A stretch of 64,000 nt of DNA from Mycolicibacterium brisbanense (lineage in GTDB: Bacteria > Actinomycetota > Actinomycetes > Mycobacteriales > Mycobacteriaceae), in the NCBI RefSeq assembly GCF_001570425.1, contig NZ_BCSX01000054.1, positions 62,001-126,000 of the forward strand, in the 5' to 3' direction. The notes beneath the pieces were generated by a model, which searched no databases, was not told the origin of the DNA, and worked only from the letters and a program-made list of their open reading frames with translations. Position numbers and translations under genes: made by a program. The first letter of the stretch is position 1, and each line of letters opens with the position of its first letter. Below are positions 23,506 to 31,590 of this stretch, piece by piece.

Positions 23506-24303
23506 TCAGGCGGTGAGCGCGACCGATGCCTCAGCGGTGTAGCAGAGGAACGTCAGAGTCTCCTGCATGTACAGCTTGACGCTGTCGGCATCGTGGGACA
23601 GGTAGCCGATGGACACATCGGTGCCGAGGTGCAGATCGAAATCCCCACCGCGGGTGGACAACACGAATGCACCGTCGATGGCAGGGGCCCAGATGATGTC
23701 CCCGTCGACCAGTCGGCTCAGGTGATCGCGGATCGGATAGCCGTGTGCGGTGGTCTCACTGACCTTGGTGTAGGTCGCCGCCGACAGCAGCACCGAGTAC
23801 GGGCCGTCGACACCGGCGAGACGCAGCTCCGAAAGCGCTTGGGCGATCACGTCGGGAATCTCGCGGGCGTCGTCCGGAAGCGCCAGCGCGGGATTGGAAC
23901 TGGCGCTGCGGATGCCTTGGATGGATGCGGCGCCGTAGCCCTCGAAGATGGCCCGGTCCTCGACGAAGGCGAGCTTCTTGGCGGCGTCCTTGACCGGATC
24001 CCAGTCCGAATCCTGGGCGCCGCGCTCGACATCGTCAATTGCGGTGCGCGACACCGTGAACGGCACACGCAAGCGCACCAGTGGCTGGCTTGCTCTTAGA
24101 TTGGCCTGCACGCCGTCGGCCGGTGCTTCCACGTCGAGCAGATGACCGGTGCTCACCGCCGCCTCCACCGGACTGCCAGACCCCGTCACGTCGACGACGC
24201 GCCGTCCTGCGATGTGGCGCTTGAACGTCCGGGTCGCCTCGGTTTCGATCTCGCCCCAGGCGGACTCGGTGATCGGAGCTAGTTCGCGGTAGAGATTGTT
24301 CAT
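23506..24303 (-). CDS. Encapsulin shell protein (Cfp29/Rv0798c-like)
   Basis: 265 aa, with an HK97-type fold typical of class I encapsulins. MNNLYRELAPITESAWGEIETEA is the conserved N-terminus that binds cargo peptides. DWDPVKDAAKKLAFVEDRAIFEG and YSVLLSAATYTKV are family landmarks. Sixty copies or more self-assemble into an icosahedral protein compartment. Its ATG overlaps the stop of the DyP peroxidase gene (ATGA), and that enzyme carries the loading tag. The pair matches Rv0799c-Rv0798c. Confidence 0.96.
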   Translation of the reverse strand: MNNLYRELAPITESAWGEIETEATRTFKRHIAGRRVVDVTGSGSPVEAAVSTGHLLDVEAPADGVQANLRASQPLVRLRVPFTVSRTAIDDVERGAQDSDWDPVKDAAKKLAFVEDRAIFEGYGAASIQGIRSASSNPALALPDDAREIPDVIAQALSELRLAGVDGPYSVLLSAATYTKVSETTAHGYPIRDHLSRLVDGDIIWAPAIDGAFVLSTRGGDFDLHLGTDVSIGYLSHDADSVKLYMQETLTFLCYTAEASVALTA

Positions 24304-25337
24304 TGCGGTGTTCCTTTCAGGCTGCCGATCCCAAGTGAGGTGTCATTGCTGCTCGCCGCCGGCTCCTCGACCGAAACCGGCTGCGATTCTTCTGCCCGGT
24401 CCGCCGGGAGTGGCGGTGGAGCGTCCAGGAAGTCGATGGTGGGGCTGAAGAACAAGCCGCCTGTGACGGCCGTGGAGAAATCGAGGATGCGGTCGGTGTT
24501 GCCCGGCGGATCACCGATGAACATGTTGCGCAGCATGCGCTCGGTGACGTCAGGTGTGCGCGAGTAACCGATGTAGTACGTACCGAATTCGCCCTTGCCG
24601 ATCTCGCCGAACGGCATGTTGTGCCGGATGATCTTCAGCTCATTGCCGTCGGCGTCTTCGATGACGTTGAGGGCGACATGCGAATTGGGTGGTTTGACCG
24701 CATCGGGCATCTCGATGTCGTCGAGTTTCGTGCGTCCGATCACCCGCTCCTGCTCCTCGACGGACAGCGAGTTCCACGACGTCATGTCGTGCAGATACTT
24801 CTGCACGTGCACGTAGCAGCCGCCGGCGAAATCGGGGTCCTCATCGCCGATTTGGCTGGCGTTGGTGGCGATCGGCCCGTTCGGGTTCTCGGTGCCGTCG
24901 ACGAATCCGAGCAGATCCCTGTTGTCGAAGAACTTGAAGCCGTGCACCTCGTCGACCACGGTGATGGCCCCCGCCATCGCGTCGACGAGTTTGGTTGCGA
25001 GTTCGAAACATACGTCCATGGACTCGGCCCGCAGGTGGAACAGCAGGTCTCCGGGGGTGGCCGGGGCGTGGTGGCGCGGACCGTCGAGGGGGACGAAGGG
25101 ATGCAGTTCGGCCGGGCGTGGGCCGGCGAACAGCCGGTCCCAGGCCTCGGAGCCGATCGACACGATCGCCGACAAATGCTTGGTGGGATCGCGGAATCCG
25201 ATTGCGCGGACCAGGCCCGAGATGTCGGGGAGAGCGTCGTGTACTGCCGCTTCTTGACCTTCGTCGATCGTCGAGACCATGAACACGGCAGCCGGTGTCA
25301 GCGGGGCCAGAACCGGCTGGGGCTGTGGTGCGGGCAC
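24300..25337 (-). CDS. dyp: DyP-type heme peroxidase with encapsulin-loading peptide
   Basis: 345 aa. The DyP signature GFVDGTENP is at ~155-163, with proximal-heme segments NSHVALNVIED and IIRHNMPFG after it and a later GTYYIGYSR. The extended C-terminus (~315-345) is low in structure and ends DTSLGIGSLKGTPQ, which contains the canonical LGIGSLKG targeting motif recognised by encapsulins. The enzyme oxidises dyes and phenols with peroxide and would be packed inside the shell encoded next. It is divergent from pepC with 49 bp between. Confidence 0.95.
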   Translation of the reverse strand: MPAPQPQPVLAPLTPAAVFMVSTIDEGQEAAVHDALPDISGLVRAIGFRDPTKHLSAIVSIGSEAWDRLFAGPRPAELHPFVPLDGPRHHAPATPGDLLFHLRAESMDVCFELATKLVDAMAGAITVVDEVHGFKFFDNRDLLGFVDGTENPNGPIATNASQIGDEDPDFAGGCYVHVQKYLHDMTSWNSLSVEEQERVIGRTKLDDIEMPDAVKPPNSHVALNVIEDADGNELKIIRHNMPFGEIGKGEFGTYYIGYSRTPDVTERMLRNMFIGDPPGNTDRILDFSTAVTGGLFFSPTIDFLDAPPPLPADRAEESQPVSVEEPAASSNDTSLGIGSLKGTPQ

Positions 25338-25386
25338 ACCAGGACCCTAGCGCGGACCGCCGTGAAATCCAGGCCAAGATAGAGAT

Positions 25387-26646
25387 ATGCCAGCTAGCCC
25401 CCATGGTCTGTGTGAATTCATCGATGCCTCGCCGTCTCCGTTTCATGTGTGCGCTCATGCCGCACAACGACTGACCGCAGCAGGTTTCACAGAGCTCGCC
25501 GAAACCGACGCGTGGCCCGCCGGCGGTCGCTACTTCACGGTGCGGGCCGGTTCGCTGGTCGCGTGGCGGGCCGACCAGCCCGACCCGGTGAGACCCTTTC
25601 GCATCGTCGGCGGGCATACCGACAGCCCGAATCTGCGGGTCAAGCAATATCCCGACCGCGTGGTGGCCGGCTGGCAGGTGGTGGCGCTGCAGCCCTACGG
25701 CGGCGCATGGCTGAACTCCTGGCTCGACCGTGACCTCGGCATCAGCGGCCGGCTGGCGGTCCGCGTCGGGAGCCGCGTCGAACACCGCCTGGTCTGCGTC
25801 GACGACCCGATCCTGCGGGTACCGCAGCTGGCGATCCATCTGTCCGACGACCGCAAAGGCGTCAGCCCCGACCCGCAGCGACACGTGAACGCCGTGTGGG
25901 GACTGGGGGAGCGGCCGGGGTCGTTTCTCGGCTTCGTGGCCGAGCGGGCCGGTGTCGCCGAGGCCGACGTGCTGGGATTCGACCTGATGACGCATGACAC
26001 GAACCCGTCGGCCGTCACCGGTGCCGAGGACGAGTTCGTCAGTGCGCCACGGCTGGACAACCAGGTGACGTGCTACGCCGGGTTGGAGGCCTTCCTCGCC
26101 GCGGCCGAATCCGATCACATCCCGGTGCTGGCGCTGTTCGATCACGAGGAGGTGGGCTCCACCTCCGACCACGGTGCCCAGTCCCTTGCTCTTATAACCG
26201 TGCTGGAACGCATCACCCTGGCGGCCGGAGGCAGCCGCGAGGATTACCTGCGCCGAGTGGCCGGCTCGATGGTGGCATCGGGAGACATGGCGCACGCCAC
26301 CCACCCGAACTATCCCGAGCGTCACGAGCCGTCCCACCAGATCGCGGTCAACGCCGGGCCGGTGCTCAAAGTGCAACCGAACCTGCGCTACGCCACCGAC
26401 GGCCGCACCGCGGCGGCATTCGCTCTCGCGTGCGAGCAGGCGGGCGTGCCGCTGCAACGCTACGAGCACCGGGCCGATCTGCCCTGTGGATCGACGATCG
26501 GGCCGATGACCTCGGCACGCACCGGCATTCCCACCGTCGACGTCGGGGCCGCGCAGCTGGCGATGCACTCGGCGCGGGAGTTCATGGGCGCCCACGACGT
26601 TGCGGCCTACGCGGCGGCGCTGCAGGCGTTTTTGTCACCGGCCTGA
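25387..26646 (+). CDS. pepC: M18 aspartyl aminopeptidase PepC (Rv0800-like)
   Basis: 419 aa. A zinc metallopeptidase that removes N-terminal acidic residues from peptides. Metal and catalytic motifs: GGHTDSPNLRVK (~80), LFDHEEVGSTSDHG (~255) and the terminal MHSAREFMG. Other landmarks are YGGAWLNSWLDRDL and HATHPNYPERHEP. The length is normal for M18. It is divergent from the DyP/encapsulin operon and followed 15 nt later by a glyoxalase-fold gene. Confidence 0.93.
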   Translation: MPASPHGLCEFIDASPSPFHVCAHAAQRLTAAGFTELAETDAWPAGGRYFTVRAGSLVAWRADQPDPVRPFRIVGGHTDSPNLRVKQYPDRVVAGWQVVALQPYGGAWLNSWLDRDLGISGRLAVRVGSRVEHRLVCVDDPILRVPQLAIHLSDDRKGVSPDPQRHVNAVWGLGERPGSFLGFVAERAGVAEADVLGFDLMTHDTNPSAVTGAEDEFVSAPRLDNQVTCYAGLEAFLAAAESDHIPVLALFDHEEVGSTSDHGAQSLALITVLERITLAAGGSREDYLRRVAGSMVASGDMAHATHPNYPERHEPSHQIAVNAGPVLKVQPNLRYATDGRTAAAFALACEQAGVPLQRYEHRADLPCGSTIGPMTSARTGIPTVDVGAAQLAMHSAREFMGAHDVAAYAAALQAFLSPA

Positions 26647-26661
26647 TCTATCGTCGGGCGC

Positions 26662-27009
26662 ATGACCCTGCATATGGAGATGGCGACCGTCGACTGTGCC
26701 GAACCGGAGTCCCTGGCCCAGTGGTGGGCACAAGCCGTCGGCGGCACCGTAAACGCTGTGATCCCTGGCGAATTCATCATCGTCGCGCTGCCCGACGGTT
26801 CCAAGCTGGGATTCCAGCACGTCGGGGATCCGACGCCGGGCAAGAACCGCCTACATCTCGACTTCCACGCCGACGACATGGAAGCCGAGGTGACGCGGCT
26901 CGTCGGGTTGGGCGCCAGTGAAACCGAGCGGCACAGTTTCGGCGACGCGTTCTCCTGGGTGGTGCTTGCCGACCCGGCGGGCAACGCCTTCTGCATCGCC
27001 GGTCAGTAA
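26662..27009 (+). CDS. Glyoxalase/VOC-family protein (Rv0801-like)
   Basis: 115 aa, a single vicinal-oxygen-chelate domain. LHMEMATVDCAEPESLAQWWAQAVGG, NRLHLDFHADDMEAEVTRLVGLGA and VLADPAGNAFCIAGQ form the usual paired beta-alpha-beta-beta-beta repeats. Some metal ligands seen in true glyoxalases are not obvious, so a binding or unknown enzymatic role is possible. A TATCGT box (26649-26654) ends 7 nt before the ATG, suggesting leaderless translation. Confidence 0.78.
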   Translation: MTLHMEMATVDCAEPESLAQWWAQAVGGTVNAVIPGEFIIVALPDGSKLGFQHVGDPTPGKNRLHLDFHADDMEAEVTRLVGLGASETERHSFGDAFSWVVLADPAGNAFCIAGQ

Positions 27010-27036
27010 CGGCCGACAGCTGGCAGGATTCCGGCC

Positions 27037-28245
27037 ATGCTGCTGTCGCTCGTCGCGGTCTCGGTGGTGCTGGCCGGCTGGTCGCTCTTCTCGCGTGGCT
27101 TCGAGCGACTGCGGCTCACCTCGCCCATGCTGCTTGTGCTGGCCGGGATCGCGGTCGGGTTCACCACCAAGGATGCGCTGGCGTCGACCCTGAATGCCGT
27201 CGCCGCCCAGCACGTGGCCGAAATCATCCTTGCCGTACTGCTTTTCGTCGATGCCACCGACGTGCGCGGCGGGTATCTCGGTGCCGACCCGCGTTCGGCA
27301 CTGCGATTGCTGTTCATCGCGATGCCGCTCGGCCTGGCAGCGTCGGTCCTGCTGGGCCTGTGGCTGCTGCCGGGCCTGCCGTGGGCCGTGCTGCTGGTCA
27401 TCGCGTGCGTAGTGGTGCCGACCGACTTCGCGCCGACATCCTCGCTGCTGCGGGACGACCGGATTCCCGAACGGGTCCGTGGCCTGCTCAACGTCGAGGC
27501 AGGCTACAACGACGGCATCGTCTCGCCGGTCTTCATCTTCGCCCTCGTCCTGGCCTCCGACCGCACCCAGGCCGAGACCCCGCTGGACGCCCTCGGGCGG
27601 GCCATCCCCGAGGCAGGCAAGGCCCTGCTGATCGGCGCAGTCGTCGGCGCCGTCCTGGCAGTGGCGACCAACTCGGCCGAACGCCGTGGCTTGATGACCG
27701 GCCAGGCCAAGCGCATGATCCTGGTGAGCGCGCCACTGTTGTCGTTCGGAGCCAGCCTCGGCGTCGGCGGCAACGGCTTCGTCTCGGCGTTCGTCTGTGG
27801 CATGGCATTCAACTACTTCCGGACCTCGCCGGCCTTCGCGACCGAACTGGAACTCGTCGACGACGTCGGATTTCTGCTGGCCGCAGGCATGTGGTTCGTG
27901 TTCGGCCTCACCGCAGTGCTGGCGCTCGGTTTCGGCGTGCCGTGGGGGATGGTCGTGTTCTGCCTGTTGGTGCTGACGGTGGTGCGCGTCGTCACGGTGC
28001 TGCTGGCGATGCTCGGGTCACGGGTCGGATGGTCGGAACGGCTGCTGCTCGGCTGGCTGGGACCGCGCGGCACCAGCTCGATCGTCTTCGGGCTGCTGGC
28101 GTTCAATGCCCTCGAGGGCGTGGCGGAGAACACCGTCGTGCAGGTGCTGGTGATCGCGGTGCTCGGCAGCGTCATCGTGCACGGGGCCAGCGCCCCGGCG
28201 GCCGCCCGCGCCTACCAGCGGTCGCAAACCAAACAGGTCGCGTGA
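27037..28245 (+). CDS. Cation/proton antiporter (CPA1 family)
   Basis: 402 aa with about a dozen membrane segments. VVVPTDFAPTSSLLRDDRIPERVRGLLNVEAGYNDG carries the paired acidic sites of the Na+/H+ exchanger family (PTD and the N-E-G-ND region). LLLGWLGPRGTSSIVFGLLA corresponds to the conserved late GxRG motif. It exchanges Na+ or K+ for protons at the plasma membrane. No regulatory TrkA-like domain is attached. It faces the next gene tail to tail. Confidence 0.85.
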   Translation: MLLSLVAVSVVLAGWSLFSRGFERLRLTSPMLLVLAGIAVGFTTKDALASTLNAVAAQHVAEIILAVLLFVDATDVRGGYLGADPRSALRLLFIAMPLGLAASVLLGLWLLPGLPWAVLLVIACVVVPTDFAPTSSLLRDDRIPERVRGLLNVEAGYNDGIVSPVFIFALVLASDRTQAETPLDALGRAIPEAGKALLIGAVVGAVLAVATNSAERRGLMTGQAKRMILVSAPLLSFGASLGVGGNGFVSAFVCGMAFNYFRTSPAFATELELVDDVGFLLAAGMWFVFGLTAVLALGFGVPWGMVVFCLLVLTVVRVVTVLLAMLGSRVGWSERLLLGWLGPRGTSSIVFGLLAFNALEGVAENTVVQVLVIAVLGSVIVHGASAPAAARAYQRSQTKQVA

Positions 28246-28254
28246 CGTCCCAGC

Positions 28255-29226
28255 TCAGCCGGGGCAGTGCTCGAACTGGGCGCGCAACCTGGCTTGCAGA
28301 TCCGCATCCGCCGGCGTCCGTGGCTGAGGTTCCTGGACGCCTTTCGAACAACCTCCCGGCCGCACCGTGATCTGTGCGTCCTCCACGTCGTACGCCGCGG
28401 GCAGCCCCGAGTCCTTGATGAACTGAAGTTGGGCGACGACAGCGCGATCCACGTCTGGACCCGGAGGCAGGGCATCCAGCGAGAAGCTGTTCTGGTCGGG
28501 CCGATCGAGGTTGAACGCGCCGTCGATCGGCGCAATCTGATCGAGCGCCTGCCACAGCGCCAGTTGAGCCGGGCTGGGCAGGCCGCGGTCGGACCGGATA
28601 CTCGGTGCCTTGTTGGTGTCGGCGTCGAAGACGGTCCAGCCGACGGTCGAATCGGGGAAGTCCGTGGTCAGCCGCCGGACCGATGCCGCGAACTCCGACG
28701 CGCTGAGGGGATCAGCCGAATGCTTGATACTGCGCAGCGCCACTGTGAGGCTGGTGTTGTCGGGCGACGCTGACCCGGTGATCTCGTACGCGTAGTCGCC
28801 TTTGGACAAGGCGAGCCAGTCCCGCCACGGCGCTTGCGGGGTGGGACGCGACGGTTCGAAGCTGACATACATCGTGGAACCTGACTGGGCGGAGTAGGAC
28901 TGCGCGCTGCGCATGACAACGAAGCTGGCTCCCAGCCCGCTGTACACCCAGGAATCGTGGATCTGCGTGGCGAAGGTGTGGCCCAGCGCCGACAACTGGT
29001 CGGCCGTCGCGTCGGTGCCGACGTACACGTCGAAGCTGGCCGTGCGGACCCCGAAGCCGTCGTTACTCGAGACGGTGTGGGCCACGAACGTCACACCCGG
29101 TTGTCGCCGCAACACGGTGTCGATGAGGCGGGCCGACCACGACCCCCTGAATTGGTAACAGGTGGCGACGAGCACCAACACCACGACGACAGCGGCGAGC
29201 CACCCCCTGGACCCCAGCTTGCGCAT
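28255..29226 (-). CDS. Membrane-anchored extracytoplasmic protein, unknown family
   Basis: 323 aa. A short N-terminal membrane anchor or signal (GWLAAVVVVLVLVATCYQF, ~9-27) precedes a long secreted-type domain without further membrane helices. It ends with a Cys pair (GGCSKGV and FEHCPG). No enzymatic motif is recognised. The gene is convergent with the antiporter and divergent from purL, whose start lies 67 bp away. Codon use fits the chromosome. Confidence 0.6.
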   Translation of the reverse strand: MRKLGSRGWLAAVVVVLVLVATCYQFRGSWSARLIDTVLRRQPGVTFVAHTVSSNDGFGVRTASFDVYVGTDATADQLSALGHTFATQIHDSWVYSGLGASFVVMRSAQSYSAQSGSTMYVSFEPSRPTPQAPWRDWLALSKGDYAYEITGSASPDNTSLTVALRSIKHSADPLSASEFAASVRRLTTDFPDSTVGWTVFDADTNKAPSIRSDRGLPSPAQLALWQALDQIAPIDGAFNLDRPDQNSFSLDALPPGPDVDRAVVAQLQFIKDSGLPAAYDVEDAQITVRPGGCSKGVQEPQPRTPADADLQARLRAQFEHCPG

Positions 29227-29280
29227 CCGCCGAGTATGCCGCTGACCTGCTCGGGGTCAGAGCGGCAGGGCCGGCAACGA

Positions 29281-29286
29281 TACACT
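29281..29286 (+). promoter_or_regulatory. -10 box of purL (TACACT), leaderless type
   Basis: TACACT ends 7 nt before purL GTG 29293. With the usual 6-7 nt spacing, transcription starts at the first base of the GTG. Confidence 0.55.
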
Positions 29287-29292
29287 CTGAGC

Positions 29293-31590
29293 GTGACGTC
29301 TGAGCTCACCCACGACATCGACTCGGTGGAGCGGGCAGCCGCCACCCCCGATCACCCCCAGCCCTACCGCGAACTCGGCCTCAAGGATGACGAGTACCAG
29401 CGGATCCGGGATATCCTCGGCCGGCGTCCCACCGACGCCGAACTGGCCATGTATTCGGTGATGTGGAGTGAGCACTGCTCCTACAAGTCCTCCAAGGTGC
29501 ACCTGCGTTATTTCGGTGAGACCACCACCGACGAGATGCGCGCAGGCATGCTGGCCGGCATCGGCGAGAACGCAGGCGTCGTCGACATCGGCGACGGCTG
29601 GGCCGTCACCTTCAAGGTCGAGTCCCACAACCACCCGTCCTACGTCGAGCCCTACCAGGGCGCGGCGACCGGTGTCGGCGGCATCGTCCGCGACATCATG
29701 GCCATGGGCGCCCGCCCGGTCGCGGTGATGGACCAGCTCCGCTTCGGTGCGGCCGACGCCCCCGACACCCGCCGCGTGCTCGACGGCGTGGTGCGCGGTG
29801 TGGGCGGCTACGGCAACTCCCTGGGTCTGCCCAATATCGGCGGCGAGACCGTCTTCGACGCGTCCTACGCGGGCAACCCGCTGGTGAACGCGCTGTGCGT
29901 CGGGGTGCTGCGCAAAGAAGACCTGCACCTGGCGTTCGCGTCGGGCACGGGCAACAAGATCATCCTGTTCGGTGCTCGCACGGGCCTCGACGGCATCGGT
30001 GGTGTGTCGGTCCTCGCGTCCGAGACCTTCGGCGGCGACGAAGGGTCCGGCCCCGGCCGCAAGAAGCTGCCCGCGGTGCAGGTCGGTGACCCGTTCACCG
30101 AGAAGGTGCTCATCGAGTGCTGTCTTGAGCTTTACGCCGCCGGCCTGGTGGTCGGCATCCAGGACCTCGGCGGCGCCGGATTGTCCTGCGCCACATCCGA
30201 ACTGGCCTCCGCAGGCGACGGCGGCATGCGGGTGGAACTGGAACGTGTACCGCAGCGCGCGGCCAACATGACCCCGGCCGAGATCCTGTCGAGCGAATCG
30301 CAGGAACGGATGTGCGCGGTGGTCACCCCGGAGAACGTCGACGCGTTCCTCGCGGTGTGCCGCAAGTGGGACGTGCTGGCCACGGTCATCGGCGAGGTGA
30401 CCGACGGCGACCGGCTGCAGATCACCTGGAACGGCGAGACCGTCGTCGACGTGCCGCCGCGCACGGTTGCGCACGAGGGCCCGGTCTACCAGCGTCCGGT
30501 GGCGCGCCCCGACAGCCAGGACGCGCTGATCGCCGACACCTCGGCGAAGCTGCCGCGACCCACGACCGGCGACGAGCTGCGCGAGACCCTGCTGACGATG
30601 GTCGGGAGTCCGCACCTGTGCAGCCGGGCGTTCATCACCGAGCAGTACGACCGGTACGTGCGGGGTAACACCGTGCTGGCCGAGCACGCCGACGGCGGCG
30701 TGCTGCGCATCGACGAGTCCACCGGGCGGGGCATCGCGTTGTCCACCGACGCCTCCGGACGCTACACCCAGCTGGATCCCTACACCGGTGCGCAGCTCGC
30801 GCTTGCCGAGGCGTACCGCAACGTCGCCGTCACCGGTGCCACCCCGGTTGCGGTGACAAACTGCCTCAACTTCGGGTCTCCCGAGGATCCCGGTGTCATG
30901 TGGCAGTTCAGCCAGGCTGTCCGCGGCCTCGCCGATGGCTGTGCGGCGCTGGGCATTCCGGTGACCGGCGGCAACGTCAGCTTCTACAACCAGACCGGGA
31001 CCACCGCGATCCTGCCGACCCCGGTGGTCGGTGTGCTCGGCGTGATCGACGATGTGAAGCGCCGGATCCCCACCGGCCTGGGCACCGAGCCCGGCGAGAC
31101 CTTGATGCTGCTCGGCGACACCCACGACGAGTTCGACGGGTCGATCTGGGCGCAGGTCACGGGCGACCACCTCGGTGGGGTGCCACCGAAGGTGGACCTC
31201 GATCGCGAGAAGTTGCTGGCCGAGGTGCTGGTGGCGGCATCGCGTGACGGGCTGATCTCCGCCGCCCATGATCTGTCCGAGGGTGGACTGATCCAGGCCG
31301 TGGTCGAATCGGCACTCGCTGGTGAAACCGGTTGCCGGGTAATCCTTCCCGAAGGAGCTGACCCGTTCGTGACGTTGTTCTCCGAGTCGGCGGGTCGCGT
31401 GCTGGTGGCCGTGCCGCGTACCGAGGAGAGCCGGTTCCGGTCGATGTGCGAGGCACGCGGCCTGCCGGTGACCCGCATCGGCGTGGTCGACCAGGGTAGC
31501 GATTCGGTTGAAGTGCAGGGCCAGTTCAGTGTCACCTTGTCCGAGCTGCGGAGCACGTCGGAGGGCGTGCTGCCCGGGTTGTTCGGGTGA
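29293..31590 (+). CDS. purL: FGAM synthase catalytic subunit PurL
   Basis: 765 aa from GTG 29293; the frame is open far upstream, but the family N-terminus and the -10 box fix the start. This is the small-form PurL that needs PurS and PurQ. It converts FGAR, glutamine and ATP to FGAM. Motifs: MWSEHCSYKSSK near 60, FKVESHNHPSYVEPYQGAATGVGG, and the second-half repeat AVTNCLNFGSPEDP with PVTGGNVSFYNQ. The stop overlaps the next gene's GTG. Confidence 0.97.
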   Translation: MTSELTHDIDSVERAAATPDHPQPYRELGLKDDEYQRIRDILGRRPTDAELAMYSVMWSEHCSYKSSKVHLRYFGETTTDEMRAGMLAGIGENAGVVDIGDGWAVTFKVESHNHPSYVEPYQGAATGVGGIVRDIMAMGARPVAVMDQLRFGAADAPDTRRVLDGVVRGVGGYGNSLGLPNIGGETVFDASYAGNPLVNALCVGVLRKEDLHLAFASGTGNKIILFGARTGLDGIGGVSVLASETFGGDEGSGPGRKKLPAVQVGDPFTEKVLIECCLELYAAGLVVGIQDLGGAGLSCATSELASAGDGGMRVELERVPQRAANMTPAEILSSESQERMCAVVTPENVDAFLAVCRKWDVLATVIGEVTDGDRLQITWNGETVVDVPPRTVAHEGPVYQRPVARPDSQDALIADTSAKLPRPTTGDELRETLLTMVGSPHLCSRAFITEQYDRYVRGNTVLAEHADGGVLRIDESTGRGIALSTDASGRYTQLDPYTGAQLALAEAYRNVAVTGATPVAVTNCLNFGSPEDPGVMWQFSQAVRGLADGCAALGIPVTGGNVSFYNQTGTTAILPTPVVGVLGVIDDVKRRIPTGLGTEPGETLMLLGDTHDEFDGSIWAQVTGDHLGGVPPKVDLDREKLLAEVLVAASRDGLISAAHDLSEGGLIQAVVESALAGETGCRVILPEGADPFVTLFSESAGRVLVAVPRTEESRFRSMCEARGLPVTRIGVVDQGSDSVEVQGQFSVTLSELRSTSEGVLPGLFG

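Noticed and set aside
28255..29226. The 323-aa membrane-anchored protein as a penicillin-binding or transglycosylase protein
   Set aside because: No SxxK, SxN, KTG or other catalytic motif is seen, so it is left unassigned.
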